Part shown: positions 8,317 to 19,442 of the stretch, in pieces
How positions within the stretch are numbered: the stretch's first letter is position 1
How the letters are laid out: each line of letters starts with the position of its first letter
Assembly: GCA_937921485.1 (NCBI GenBank)
Contig: CAKZSV010000034.1
Span: forward strand, 1 to 55,434
Reading direction: 5' to 3'
Length of the DNA stretch: 55,434 nt
From: an uncultured bacterium
GTDB lineage: Bacteria; Spirochaetota; UBA4802; JAGODF01
The notes under the pieces: generated by a model
Seen by the model: only the letters and a program-made list of their open reading frames with translations
Database searches by the model: none
What the model was told of the DNA's origin: nothing
Position numbers and translations under genes: made by a program

Positions 8317-8346
8317 TTGAGGAAAAGCTGTTATTGAGATTATTAT
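8317..8346 (+). promoter_or_regulatory. Candidate promoter of the STAS gene
   Basis: TTGAGG (8317-8322) and TATTAT (8341-8346) are spaced 18 bp apart, matching 4/6 and 5/6 of the sigma-70 consensus. The predicted start near 8353 gives a short leader ending in CGGAG before the ATG at 8375. Confidence 0.45.
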
Positions 8347-8374
8347 AACACCGAATTGTAACGGAGAAAATACA

Positions 8375-8674
8375 ATGGATTTTACCATCAGAGAAGAAGG
8401 ATCGATCATCACCATAACCCTCCAGGGACCAATGGAACTTCACTCCATCAAAGAATTTCAGAATAAAGTCGTCGAACTCGATACTGCTTCGCCGCGCGAT
8501 ATCGTTCTTGATATCAAAGACGTGGAATATATCGATTCTACTGGAATCAGCGTCCTCATCACGCTCAATCGGCAGCAGAAGAAGAAAGGTAAGTCGCTGA
8601 AAATTATGAATGCCTCCCAGAGGGTGGCCAACCTTCTGGAACTGAGTTCACTTTCAGACCTACTGCAAAGCTGA
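8375..8674 (+). CDS. STAS-domain anti-sigma factor antagonist
   Basis: The product has 99 residues and is a single STAS domain (SpoIIAA/RsbV type). The signature IVLDIKDVEYIDSTGISVL carries the serine of DST-G, the site that the partner kinase phosphorylates in this family. Unphosphorylated, such proteins bind the anti-sigma factor or switch kinase and free a sigma factor or other output. No anti-sigma kinase or PP2C phosphatase is adjacent, so its partners are encoded elsewhere. The start is supported by CGGAG 9 nt upstream. It appears to be a single-gene unit with the promoter at 8317-8346. Confidence 0.9.
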   Translation: MDFTIREEGSIITITLQGPMELHSIKEFQNKVVELDTASPRDIVLDIKDVEYIDSTGISVLITLNRQQKKKGKSLKIMNASQRVANLLELSSLSDLLQS

Positions 8675-8843
8675 TGCGAAAATATCGCAACGGGACAGAG
8701 GAGCGTTTTCCGATTATTGCGGAATTTCAAGTATTTTTATTGCTGCAATCTTAGAAGATCAAAATCTTTTGAAAAGTATAGCTTTCCATTCTGCACGGAT
8801 GTGCGATAAAAATGTATATGACGTTTTTATGTTTATGTATGGT

Positions 8844-9329
8844 TTATTTTTTAAAGAGTAACTCCAGGTTTGCCGGCAACCCCCACCAGATGCGAAATGT
8901 AGGCGCATAACATATACGATTTATAGAAATTGCATAGTTTTCGAATGGGTAAGTATCCGCAAGTACCGTCCACTCCGTCTTATTCACAATCGCCTCGACA
9001 ATTATTGCAAGATAGGTGCGCACCGCAATCGCCATCACCAGCGAAATCGACCTTCGGAAAAGCTTTCGCATATCCTGATAATAATCATACTCCCGGCACG
9101 TCAGGCGCATCTTCACCCGATGCTTTTTGATTTTCTCGCCTGTTTCTTTATCCTCGCGCTTCTGGTACTCAATACGGCCATCCATGCGGAAATATGTATC
9201 GCTGTCTTTCAGCATCATGCGCATGGCAATCACCAAGAGCTCCTCTTGGGGGCGCTTCGTCTTTTCTTCTGCCTCAGCAAGAAGCATAATCACATCCTCG
9301 CACATCACGTAGGTGGTGTCGATATACAT
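8844..9329 (-). CDS. Protein with tandem ribbon-helix-helix-like segments, paralogue A
   Basis: The product has 161 residues and no recognised family. By eye it aligns over most of its length with the product of 44410-44916. Shared features are an N-terminal helical segment (residues ~5-45), a YQ...E motif, a strand-like segment (VKMRLTCREYDYY), then RKL-x(6)-S-x(3)-AIAV-x-x-YL, and a C-terminal NY...WG-L/V-P. The strand followed by two helices in the middle resembles a CopG/Arc-type ribbon-helix-helix unit. The N-terminus could hold a second. A DNA-binding regulator is therefore a reasonable guess, not a demonstrated one. AGGAGG lies 5 nt before the ATG. A copy of the dispersed repeat begins 100 bp upstream. 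Confidence 0.6.
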   Translation of the reverse strand: MYIDTTYVMCEDVIMLLAEAEEKTKRPQEELLVIAMRMMLKDSDTYFRMDGRIEYQKREDKETGEKIKKHRVKMRLTCREYDYYQDMRKLFRRSISLVMAIAVRTYLAIIVEAIVNKTEWTVLADTYPFENYAISINRICYAPTFRIWWGLPANLELLFKK

Positions 9330-9353
9330 AACTGCCTCCTATAAATAAAATAC

Positions 9354-9372
9354 CCTTCTACCCATTAATACG
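9354..9372 (-). promoter_or_regulatory. Shared upstream motif (candidate extended -10 region)
   Basis: The minus strand reads CGTATTAATGGGTAGAAGG, almost the same as the motif at 3935-3954. It lies about 25 bp before the start of the 8844-9329 gene and just downstream of an A/T tract (GAAAAATTTTTTTT). It may contain the promoter, but no convincing -35 is present. Confidence 0.3.
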
Positions 9373-9428
9373 ATGGAAATGCATGGTACGAAAAATTTTT
9401 TTTTAAAATTTTCAGTAAAATGAAAAAA

Positions 9429-9555
9429 TAAGAGAACTTCTAAAAACTATATTTTAGGATGTTCCCTTGTGGGCACAATGTAAATGTATAGGATAAAACC
9501 GCTTTCTTTTTTCGCTTTTTGATTATGATGAAAGCGATTTTCAGAGGTGTCCATA
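9429..9555 (+). repeat. Dispersed inverted-repeat element, copy 3 (127 bp)
   Basis: A full copy in plus orientation. The left end is TAAGAGAACTTCTAAAAAC and the right end is TTTTCAGAGGTGTCCATA. The first hairpin (GAACTTCT...GATGTTCCCTT), the GTGGGCACAATG spacer and the second hairpin (AAACCGCTTTC...GAAAGCGATTT) are all present. It occupies the intergenic region between the divergent genes at 9329 (minus) and 9676 (plus). Confidence 0.8.
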
Positions 9556-9675
9556 ATTCATAGTTCCAGCGCTCTGAGCATCTGTGAGCATCTTTTTTAT
9601 TGACTTTTTCGACATGATGCTGCACTATCCATTACACCGGTATGCAAACAACCACACTCATACACACACGGACAG

Positions 9676-12321
9676 ATGCAATACCCGTGCAATAACAAGC
9701 ATGAGGTGAATACCTTGATACAAAGTCAAATACGACGAATTCAGGACTTCATTCAAAAAGGATCATACTCAGGAGTGATCATCGGCGTACTTTCGTTCTT
9801 CCTGATCGTTCTTCTTGGCTTAACCAGGACATATCAGCTTTTCGAGCTAAAACTCTACGACCTTCGTTTTTCGCTGAAGCATCAGGTCAATCCCATTCCG
9901 CAGGCGCCTTTCCTGACGTTTCTGGATATCGACGATCACAGCATAGCCAGTATCGGCGAATTCCCCTGGCCGCGGAGCGTATATGCGCGAGGGCTTTCTG
10001 TGCTCGGACAAAACGGCGTCCGCCAGGCGACATTCGATACCCAGTTTCCCGATGATTCACCGCTGCTGGTTGACCGTTCGGCCTATACGGCACTGGTAAA
10101 AAAAGGCGGACTGCCCGCGGGTAAAAACATTGCTGATTTGATTATCAATAACGATGTCATGCTGGCACAGGCGGCGTCAAGTTTCGGTAATGTTATACTG
10201 CCCTTTTCCTTCCCAAAGGAGATCATCACGGAAAAAATTTCCGATCCCGGCCGCAAACGAGAAATCAAACAGGCGCTTAAGCTTTTCATCGCGAAGGCAT
10301 CGACTCCCGTTCCCAGGGAACGCGAGGTCGAATACAGGGCATTGGTGGACCCGGAGCGCAAATCAATTCTGCCGCCGATACCGGAACTTGTCCGTTCGGC
10401 AAAATCATTCGGCTTTGTGGACAGCGATTTTGACATCGACGGCATTGCGCGAAAAATCCGCCTCCTGCGCGTTTTCGACGGCAGGCTGTATTATCACATG
10501 GCGCTTGTGATGTTGATGGACCTTTGCGGCGTCAAGAAAGAAGCCGTCGATGTCGTTCCGGGAAGACACATCATTCTCAAAAACGCCGTTCACCCCGTCA
10601 CGCAAACCCACGGCGATATTGCCATTCCCATCGATGCCTATGGCAGAATGTACATCAACTGGGCAGGCGAGTTTTTGGAGCACTTCAACCATCTATCTTT
10701 CTATGCACTTCTGGAGTACGATTCCGTAAAAGAACCGGTGCACGAACTCCTCGCTTCGGATACTGAAATCGCCGCAGAAATCGCATCACTCCAGCAGAAA
10801 ATCGCGGCCGACAGCGCAGCCCTCGCCGAAGCGAAAGATCAGCAGAAAAAAGGTGATATTCGCGAGCATATCTTCGCGCTCAACGAACAGCTTTATCGGT
10901 TGAAGATGAAATTCGCCGCAAAACTTGAAGCCGACATCGCAAAGCTCGAGGAAGAACACACAAAAAACCCGAGACGTGAATTGGCCGAACATCTTGAAAC
11001 ATTAAAAAATTATCCTCCCGCCATTGAACTCGTCGCAAAAGTTGAAAAACTGTATAATCATTCCGCTATCATCGGCCTCACCGCCACTGGAACGCAGGAC
11101 CTTGGCGTAACGCCGCTGTCTTCGCAGTATCTCATGGTGGGCACCTACCACAATGTCTTGAACACTATTTTACAGGGGCAATTCATACACAGAATCAAAA
11201 CTGGCTGGAACCTTCTCCTCATGTTTGCCGTCGCTGTCGGGATGGGCCTTATTGTACAGCGAATGAACGCGCGTCAGTCCCTTATCGCAATCGGTTTGGG
11301 ATTTATTACCATAAACGTAATAATTCTTCTTGTGTTTATTGCATTCCGCTGGTGGTTTGATCAGCTCGGCATTAACCTTTCGCTTTTGTTCCCTTCCCTC
11401 ACCATCGGCGCGATGAAGTTCGTCAGCGAGGAATCGCAAAAGCGTTTTATCAAAAATGCTTTCTCGCACTACCTTTCCCCGAAAGTCATCGATAACATCA
11501 TACAGGATCCGAATTCATTCAAGCTGGGCGGCGAAAGCAGAACCATCACGACATTTTTCTCGGATATCGCGAAATTTTCCACCATCTCTGAAAAACTCAC
11601 GCCGACCGATCTCGTATCCCTTTTGAATGAATACCTGTCCGAAATGACCGACATCATTCTTCGCTACGACGGCACGGTGGATAAATACGAAGGCGACGCC
11701 ATAATGGCTTTCTGGGGTGCTCCGCAAATGCTTCCGGATCATGCGGCCCGCGCGTGCTTCGCCGCAATCGATATGCAGAAGCGCCTTTCTGAATTGCGAA
11801 AATTATGGCGAAGCGAGGGAAAGGATGAACTCTTTGTGCGAATTGGTTTAAACACAGGAGAAGCAGTGGTAGGCAACATGGGCTCGCGCACACGTATGGA
11901 CTATACTGTCATGGGCGATTCAGTTAATCTTGCATCCCGCCTTGAAGGAGCAAATAAATTTTACGGAACCTCGATTATGATAAGCGAAAACGTATATCGC
12001 GAGGTGAAAGATCTGGTTGTGGTTCGTCCCCTCGACAGAATCAGAGTGGTGGGAAAGGCCGAGCCGATCAGCGTCTATGAGCTTCTCTGCCGCAAAGGCG
12101 AAATGACGCAGGATCAAAGCGATCTTCTTTCTATCTATCTTGAAGGCATGGAACATTTCTCCAGCAGGGATTGGAATAAAGCACGACAGTCGTTTAAAAA
12201 CGCCCTGAAAATAGACCCCAACGACGGGCCGAGCTTGAAATTCATTGAGCGCTGCAATGAATATATCAAGAATCCTCCTTCAAAAAACTGGGATGGAGTC
12301 TACAGTCTGAAAGCAAAATAG
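9676..12321 (+). CDS. CHASE2-domain adenylate/guanylate cyclase
   Basis: The product has 881 residues. One transmembrane helix (about 34-54) is followed by an extracytoplasmic CHASE2 sensor (FLDIDDHSIASIGEFPWPR; GVRQATFDTQFPDD). The sensor is interrupted or extended by a long coiled coil (about 360-450). Three transmembrane helices follow (about 508-583). A class III cyclase domain spans about 615-800, with metal-binding Asp630 (FFSDIAKFS) and Asp674 (KYEGDAIMAFWG) and the DYTVMGDSVNLASRLEGA motif. The last ~65 residues look TPR-like. It should make cyclic nucleotide in response to an envelope signal; cAMP is more likely than cGMP, by family. A TTG at 9715 with GAGGTG 6 nt before it is a good alternative start. 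The gene is 10 bp upstream of a large histidine kinase. Confidence 0.92.
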   Translation: MQYPCNNKHEVNTLIQSQIRRIQDFIQKGSYSGVIIGVLSFFLIVLLGLTRTYQLFELKLYDLRFSLKHQVNPIPQAPFLTFLDIDDHSIASIGEFPWPRSVYARGLSVLGQNGVRQATFDTQFPDDSPLLVDRSAYTALVKKGGLPAGKNIADLIINNDVMLAQAASSFGNVILPFSFPKEIITEKISDPGRKREIKQALKLFIAKASTPVPREREVEYRALVDPERKSILPPIPELVRSAKSFGFVDSDFDIDGIARKIRLLRVFDGRLYYHMALVMLMDLCGVKKEAVDVVPGRHIILKNAVHPVTQTHGDIAIPIDAYGRMYINWAGEFLEHFNHLSFYALLEYDSVKEPVHELLASDTEIAAEIASLQQKIAADSAALAEAKDQQKKGDIREHIFALNEQLYRLKMKFAAKLEADIAKLEEEHTKNPRRELAEHLETLKNYPPAIELVAKVEKLYNHSAIIGLTATGTQDLGVTPLSSQYLMVGTYHNVLNTILQGQFIHRIKTGWNLLLMFAVAVGMGLIVQRMNARQSLIAIGLGFITINVIILLVFIAFRWWFDQLGINLSLLFPSLTIGAMKFVSEESQKRFIKNAFSHYLSPKVIDNIIQDPNSFKLGGESRTITTFFSDIAKFSTISEKLTPTDLVSLLNEYLSEMTDIILRYDGTVDKYEGDAIMAFWGAPQMLPDHAARACFAAIDMQKRLSELRKLWRSEGKDELFVRIGLNTGEAVVGNMGSRTRMDYTVMGDSVNLASRLEGANKFYGTSIMISENVYREVKDLVVVRPLDRIRVVGKAEPISVYELLCRKGEMTQDQSDLLSIYLEGMEHFSSRDWNKARQSFKNALKIDPNDGPSLKFIERCNEYIKNPPSKNWDGVYSLKAK

Positions 12322-12331
12322 GAAAAGTGCG

Positions 12332-15300
12332 ATGGAAGCATCGGGGAACATCTACCTCACCCATTCGTCGTTCATCACGGCGACTGCCGCGGTGTTCACC
12401 CTGCTTTCCGGCTTTTTTCTGTTGTTTCTGAAAAAGAAATCTAAGGCGACAATCGACCTTGCAACCGTTTTTATTTCCATTTCTTTCACCAGCATCGCGT
12501 TTACCTTCGCGTTTGTGTATTATCATCCCGCCGCGGCATACCACCGCTGGCTGACAGTCACCCCCGTGCTGATAGGCCTTTTTTTTCTGGCAAGGTTTTT
12601 CTTTCATTTCCCCGCCGAACGCGCAAGGCGTTTTGTCTCCGCGGCTACTGTATTCTTTATTGCCGTCGCACTTGCGGATGGAATATTGTGGATTATTGCA
12701 TCACTTAAATACGGCAAAGTCTTTCACGGTGAATCCGGAATGTGGGATCTTGCGCATTCACGCTTCGCCGCCATAAACTCTGCCATCATCGGCCTGTATA
12801 TCTTCCTTGTTCTCGCCGCGGGAATCTGGCGAACAGTCATCACCCCGGGTCGCGACCGCTACCGCGTGCTTTCCATTTTAGGCGCATTCATCATCAGCAC
12901 CGTTATTCCCGGCATCGCAAACTCCATGGCCCGCCAGGGCGCCATGGAACTGAACACATTCATTCTCACCTACGCCACCATGACATTACTCGGCTGGTTC
13001 ATCACCCTGATGCTGTACATCAACTACACCACCGACTATATTCCCTTCATGGTGCGGATTGTGGGAATCTGCGTGATTACCTTCCTCCTGTGCCTGGTGG
13101 GAATCAGCCACGTCATCGCCCGCGATTACGACCGCCACTACGACGAGCTGTGCATCACAGCCACCGGACGCATGATAGTCGAATCGGATTACCGGCCGAA
13201 CAATGCGGCATATTTACTTCGGTTCCAGCCCGAGGGCACAATTGTTTGGCTGTTCTCGCGCGACGGCGCTCAAGAAACTTTTCTGTATTTAACATCCTCG
13301 CTCCGCAATACGCTCACCATGCACCGCGCGATGCGCGTAAAAAATCATGATGAGCTACTACGCCTTCTCCACGAAAGCGATTCCTCCTTCGAAGGCTATG
13401 CGGAATCGTTGCGCGCTAATTTTACACAAAAGAAAATTTCATCCGGAGCAATAAAAAAATACATAAGCCGTCTCCGTCCAGTTGCATCTTACATACGCTA
13501 TCAAATTCTTACACTGGGCATGGCAAACTTCAGGGAAGCATTATTCGAGCTTCTGAGCAAATCCCCTGATAATTTTTCCCATTTTGCGGAAAGCCTTCTG
13601 CATCATGTTCGCCGTTCAAATCTTTCTGATGAATCCCTGAAGCATGAATTGCTTGCAATGCTGAGCTACCCAATTTTACCCCTGGCACGGTTTCCCTCGG
13701 AAAGCAAGGATGGTCGTCACTACATGGCATTCCGGGTTGTCACTCCGCAGAGCGTGCTCTATGAAGCGGGATTTGACTACAGGGACTACCGGCTGATCAT
13801 TCACTCTTCCGCACTAAAAATGTACCTGCTTTTAGGCGCGATGCTTTTTGTGGTGATTGTCGGCATCCCGCTTTTCATGCGTTCCTCTCTTTCACGGCCG
13901 ATAAACAATTTAGTAGAAGGGCTGGAAAAAGTCGCTTCGGGAGAGCTGGATATCGCGCTTCCGGTTGTGGTTCAGGACGAAATCGGATTTCTCACCCATT
14001 CATTCAACGCCATGGTTCAATCAATCCGACTGGCCAACCAGGAACGCGCAATAGCCGAAGACGCACTGCGTCTTGCCGAAGCACGGTTTCGCGCGATCGT
14101 GGAACACTCACTCGCTGGTATCTATGTCATTCAGCAGGGGAAATTCGTGTATGTCAATCCCACCTTCGCAAAGATTTTCGGCTACACCGCGGAAGAGCTC
14201 TTAGCATTACCGTCATCGCTCGATATTGTCGATCCCGCGGACCGCGACGAGGTGGCCCGGACCATCCGCGCACGGGAGTCGTCGCAGGAACCCGCGGTGA
14301 AATACTCCTACCGTGGCAGAAAAAAAGACGGAAGCATCGTGCATATTGAAAGTCTGGGCACATCCATCGAACTTGGCGGGAACATCGCGGTGATGGGGAC
14401 CGTGCTGGATGTCACTCAGAGCAGGCGAACGCGCATGGCGCTTATTCAGGAGAAAGAACGTCTTCTGGTAACGCTGGCCAGCATCGGCGACGGCGTTATC
14501 GCTGCCGATATGAACGGCAGCATTACGCTCATCAACCACGTGGCGCAGGAACTAACAGGCTGGGAGTTTCACGAAGCAATCGGGGAAAAACTTGAAAGCA
14601 TATATCAAATAGTTGATGAAACCACAATGGCGCCATGTCCCAATTCCGCCGAAATAATTCTACGGCAGAATATTGAGACGGTATTACAACAGAAAATTCT
14701 TAAGCGCAGAGACGGAACAAGCCGCTTCATATCCGAACGGGGCACCTGCATGCGCGATAACAACAACCATGTTGTAGGTGTTGTTCTGGTATTTCATGAT
14801 ATCACCGAAGAAAAGGAGCACCATAACGAGCTTGCCCGCATTCGCCTGCTTCTCAAGCGCATGATAGATTCCATGCCTTCTATTCTCATCGGCATAGACC
14901 GCAAAGAAAACATCATCTACTGGAACAGCCAGGCGGAAATCTTCACGGGCTTAAGCGAAAACGATGCCATCGGCAGAAATGCTTTTGATGTTCTTCCATT
15001 TTTAAAGGAATACATTGATTCCGTGAGAGCAACATGCTCATCTGGCCAGCCGCAGAAAGTCGAACGCATTCAGACCGAGAAAAACGGCAGCTCAATCAAA
15101 TTTGAAATGACGGCTTATCCTCTCAACACCGCCGATATGGAGGGCGCGGTAATCCGCCTTGACGATGTCACATCCAGACTTCGCATGGAGGAGATGATTA
15201 TCCAGACAGAAAAGATGGTGTCCCTCGGCGGCCTTGCCGCAGGCATGGCGCATGAAATCAACAATCCGCTTGGCGGCATTATGATGGGTTCGCAGAATAT

Positions 15301-15982
15301 TTTGCGAAGAATAGATCCATCCCTTCCAAAGAACCGCGAATGCGCCGATCTCTGCGGGATAGAACTTGAGAAAATGCGCGCGTATTTGGAAAAAAGGGGC
15401 ATTATACCCATTTTGCATGGAATTCTTGAAATGGGGGGAAGGGCTTCAGAAATTGTTGAAAACATGCTTTCGTTTAGCAGGAAAAGCGAATCGTCGAAAT
15501 CATCCGCCGATCTGAAAGACTTGACCGAAAAGTCGATTGAGCTTGCGTCGAACGAATACGATTTAAAAAAGAAATGGGATTTCCGGCATATCGAAATCAT
15601 CCGGGATTACGAAGACGGCATTCCCCAGGTTCCCTGTGTGAAAACTGAAATACAGCAGGTCATTCTCAACCTTCTGAAAAACGCCGCGTATGCAATGGGC
15701 AAAAAAACCTATGAAGGCTCTCGTCCTCAGATAATCATCCGCCTGAAAAGAGAAAATGCCATGGTTCGCCTTGATATTGCAGACAACGGCATTGGGATGG
15801 ACTCGGAAACAAAGAAACGAGTGTTTGAGCCATTTTTCACCACAAAAGAGGCCGGTACGGGCACGGGGCTCGGCCTGTCGGTTTCATACTTCATCATCAC
15901 CAATAATCACGGCGGCCAGATGGAGGTAGAATCCATGCACGGGACAGGAACCACCTTTACGATACGCCTTCCGATTTCCTGA
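12332..15982 (+). CDS. Hybrid-input sensor histidine kinase (7TM - HAMP - three PAS - HisKA/HATPase)
   Basis: The product has 1216 residues. The N-terminal third has about seven transmembrane helices (residues 10-250). An extracytoplasmic region (~265-490), an eighth helix (~497-517) and a HAMP linker (RPINNLVEGLEKVASGEL, ~518-570) follow. Three PAS domains begin near residues 583, 711 and 840. The phosphoacceptor is His974 in GLAAGMAHEINNPLGG. The ATPase domain has the N box (ILNLLKNAAYAM, ~1108), DNGIGM and TGTGLGLSV, so the kinase core is intact. No response regulator is adjacent, so its partner is elsewhere. The 10-bp gap after the CHASE2 cyclase indicates co-transcription and suggests linked signalling. 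Confidence 0.93.
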   Translation: MEASGNIYLTHSSFITATAAVFTLLSGFFLLFLKKKSKATIDLATVFISISFTSIAFTFAFVYYHPAAAYHRWLTVTPVLIGLFFLARFFFHFPAERARRFVSAATVFFIAVALADGILWIIASLKYGKVFHGESGMWDLAHSRFAAINSAIIGLYIFLVLAAGIWRTVITPGRDRYRVLSILGAFIISTVIPGIANSMARQGAMELNTFILTYATMTLLGWFITLMLYINYTTDYIPFMVRIVGICVITFLLCLVGISHVIARDYDRHYDELCITATGRMIVESDYRPNNAAYLLRFQPEGTIVWLFSRDGAQETFLYLTSSLRNTLTMHRAMRVKNHDELLRLLHESDSSFEGYAESLRANFTQKKISSGAIKKYISRLRPVASYIRYQILTLGMANFREALFELLSKSPDNFSHFAESLLHHVRRSNLSDESLKHELLAMLSYPILPLARFPSESKDGRHYMAFRVVTPQSVLYEAGFDYRDYRLIIHSSALKMYLLLGAMLFVVIVGIPLFMRSSLSRPINNLVEGLEKVASGELDIALPVVVQDEIGFLTHSFNAMVQSIRLANQERAIAEDALRLAEARFRAIVEHSLAGIYVIQQGKFVYVNPTFAKIFGYTAEELLALPSSLDIVDPADRDEVARTIRARESSQEPAVKYSYRGRKKDGSIVHIESLGTSIELGGNIAVMGTVLDVTQSRRTRMALIQEKERLLVTLASIGDGVIAADMNGSITLINHVAQELTGWEFHEAIGEKLESIYQIVDETTMAPCPNSAEIILRQNIETVLQQKILKRRDGTSRFISERGTCMRDNNNHVVGVVLVFHDITEEKEHHNELARIRLLLKRMIDSMPSILIGIDRKENIIYWNSQAEIFTGLSENDAIGRNAFDVLPFLKEYIDSVRATCSSGQPQKVERIQTEKNGSSIKFEMTAYPLNTADMEGAVIRLDDVTSRLRMEEMIIQTEKMVSLGGLAAGMAHEINNPLGGIMMGSQNILRRIDPSLPKNRECADLCGIELEKMRAYLEKRGIIPILHGILEMGGRASEIVENMLSFSRKSESSKSSADLKDLTEKSIELASNEYDLKKKWDFRHIEIIRDYEDGIPQVPCVKTEIQQVILNLLKNAAYAMGKKTYEGSRPQIIIRLKRENAMVRLDIADNGIGMDSETKKRVFEPFFTTKEAGTGTGLGLSVSYFIITNNHGGQMEVESMHGTGTTFTIRLPIS

Positions 15983-16038
15983 AAGGCTATCAATTGCCTA
16001 CATCAAACCGCGGGCAATCATTCCTTCATCAAAATAAA

Positions 16039-16068
16039 TTGACAAAAAAAGGCACATCACCGGTTAAT
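16039..16068 (+). promoter_or_regulatory. Promoter of the hom-thrC operon
   Basis: A perfect TTGACA (16039-16044) is spaced 18 bp from GTTAAT (16063-16068). Transcription would start near 16075, leaving a leader of about 35 nt to the hom start at 16111. There is no room for a classical threonine attenuator or a riboswitch, so control by a leader peptide is unlikely. Confidence 0.6.
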
Positions 16069-16110
16069 TGAGGAACAGATCGTCGGCCCTCTTTGCTACG
16101 GAGAGAAATT

Positions 16111-17397
16111 ATGAACAAAGTCGTTAAAATTGGACTCATCGGCCTGGGCACCGTTGGAAGCGGCGTCGCCCATTTGCTAAAACATAATCATGAAGAGATT
16201 CTTCGCAAAACCGGTATCGACCTCAAGCTTGCTATCGCATGCGATATCAGAGCCGATGAGATTGGAGAAAAAAATTCCGCCATAACCTACACAAAAGACT
16301 GGAAGGATGTGATTGCCGATCCTGAAATTACGATTGTGATCGAACTCATCGGCGGCACCGAACCGGCGTACACCATTATCACCGAAGCCCTTCGCGCCGG
16401 GAAAAACGTGGTGACCGCAAACAAGAAGCTTCTGGCAGAAAAAGGCCGAAGCATTTTCGAGACCGCCGCCGCGTCAGATAAAACAATTGGGTTTGAAGCA
16501 TCAGTGGGAGGCGGCATTCCCTGCATCCGCGCGCTCAACGAAGGGCTGGCAGGAAACCGGATTCTTTCCATTTCGGGCATTCTCAACGGTACCACAAACT
16601 ACATCCTCACAAGAATGGAGGAAGAAAACAAATCTTTCAACGATGCACTGCGCGACGCTCAGGAAAAAGGATTCGCTGAAGCGGATCCTGCATTTGACAT
16701 CGAAGGGTATGATGCCGCACACAAAATCTGCGTCATCTCCACGCTCGCCTACGGCAGATGGATCGATTTCTCCGCCATCTCAATACAGGGCATCACCCAG
16801 ATCAGCCCCCTCGATATCCGTTTCGCGAAGGAAATGGGCTACGCGATCAAACTTTTAGGCATCAGTAAAATCGCCGGCGATGAAATCGATATTCGGGTCC
16901 ATCCCGCGATGATTCATCAAAGCCATCCGCTGGCCTCGGTGCACAATGAAAATAATGCCATCACAATCAACGGCGACATGACCGGCGCGGTGACGCTCCA
17001 CGGCAAAGGAGCGGGAAGCTTCCCCACTGCTTCCGCGGTGGCGAGCGACATCATCCAGATCGCGCGCGGCAATATTTCTCTCCCGGAGACGTCAGCATTT
17101 TCCGAGGCGAAGTACCTTTCCTCTGAAAGAAGAATCACGCGCTACTACATGCGCCTTCGCACGAAGGACCGACCGGGAATCCTGGCAAAAATTGCAGGCG
17201 CTTTCGGAAAACACGGTGTCTCCATCGCCTCTGTCATTCAGAAAGAATCGAACAGCGAATTTGTGCCGCTTCTTTTTATGACGCACGAAGCGGTTGAAAA
17301 TAACATTTTAGCCGCGATTGACGAAATCAATGGATTTGAATTTGTTGACGGAAAGGCAACGCTCATACCCATTGAAGACTCCTTTGCAAACAGGTAA
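16111..17397 (+). CDS. hom: Homoserine dehydrogenase with ACT domain
   Basis: The product has 428 residues from the ATG at 16111, which sits after GGAG. An upstream in-frame ATG at 16093 lacks a site. It reduces aspartate semialdehyde to homoserine, the branch step to threonine and methionine. The NAD(P) site is GLIGLGTVGSGVA (about residues 8-20). The catalytic part includes TANKKLLAEKG, the ISGILNGTTNYILT signature, and AEADPAFDIEGYDAAHK. A C-terminal ACT domain (about 350-428, RPGILAKIAGAFGKHGVSIASV) is the usual site of threonine feedback. It is followed after 6 bp by thrC. No homoserine kinase gene is in the window. Confidence 0.96.
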   Translation: MNKVVKIGLIGLGTVGSGVAHLLKHNHEEILRKTGIDLKLAIACDIRADEIGEKNSAITYTKDWKDVIADPEITIVIELIGGTEPAYTIITEALRAGKNVVTANKKLLAEKGRSIFETAAASDKTIGFEASVGGGIPCIRALNEGLAGNRILSISGILNGTTNYILTRMEEENKSFNDALRDAQEKGFAEADPAFDIEGYDAAHKICVISTLAYGRWIDFSAISIQGITQISPLDIRFAKEMGYAIKLLGISKIAGDEIDIRVHPAMIHQSHPLASVHNENNAITINGDMTGAVTLHGKGAGSFPTASAVASDIIQIARGNISLPETSAFSEAKYLSSERRITRYYMRLRTKDRPGILAKIAGAFGKHGVSIASVIQKESNSEFVPLLFMTHEAVENNILAAIDEINGFEFVDGKATLIPIEDSFANR

Positions 17398-19430
<2,033 letters not shown>

Positions 19431-19442
19431 TATCAGGCGCAC

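Noticed and set aside
8177..8443. Minus-strand frame of 88 codons across the STAS promoter and start
   Set aside because: It has no ribosome-binding site, its sequence is low-complexity, and it lies opposite the well-supported STAS gene and its promoter.
9440..9625. Minus-strand frame of 61 codons overlapping repeat copy 3
   Set aside because: Most of it is the element read in reverse. It has no homologous feel and no ribosome-binding site.
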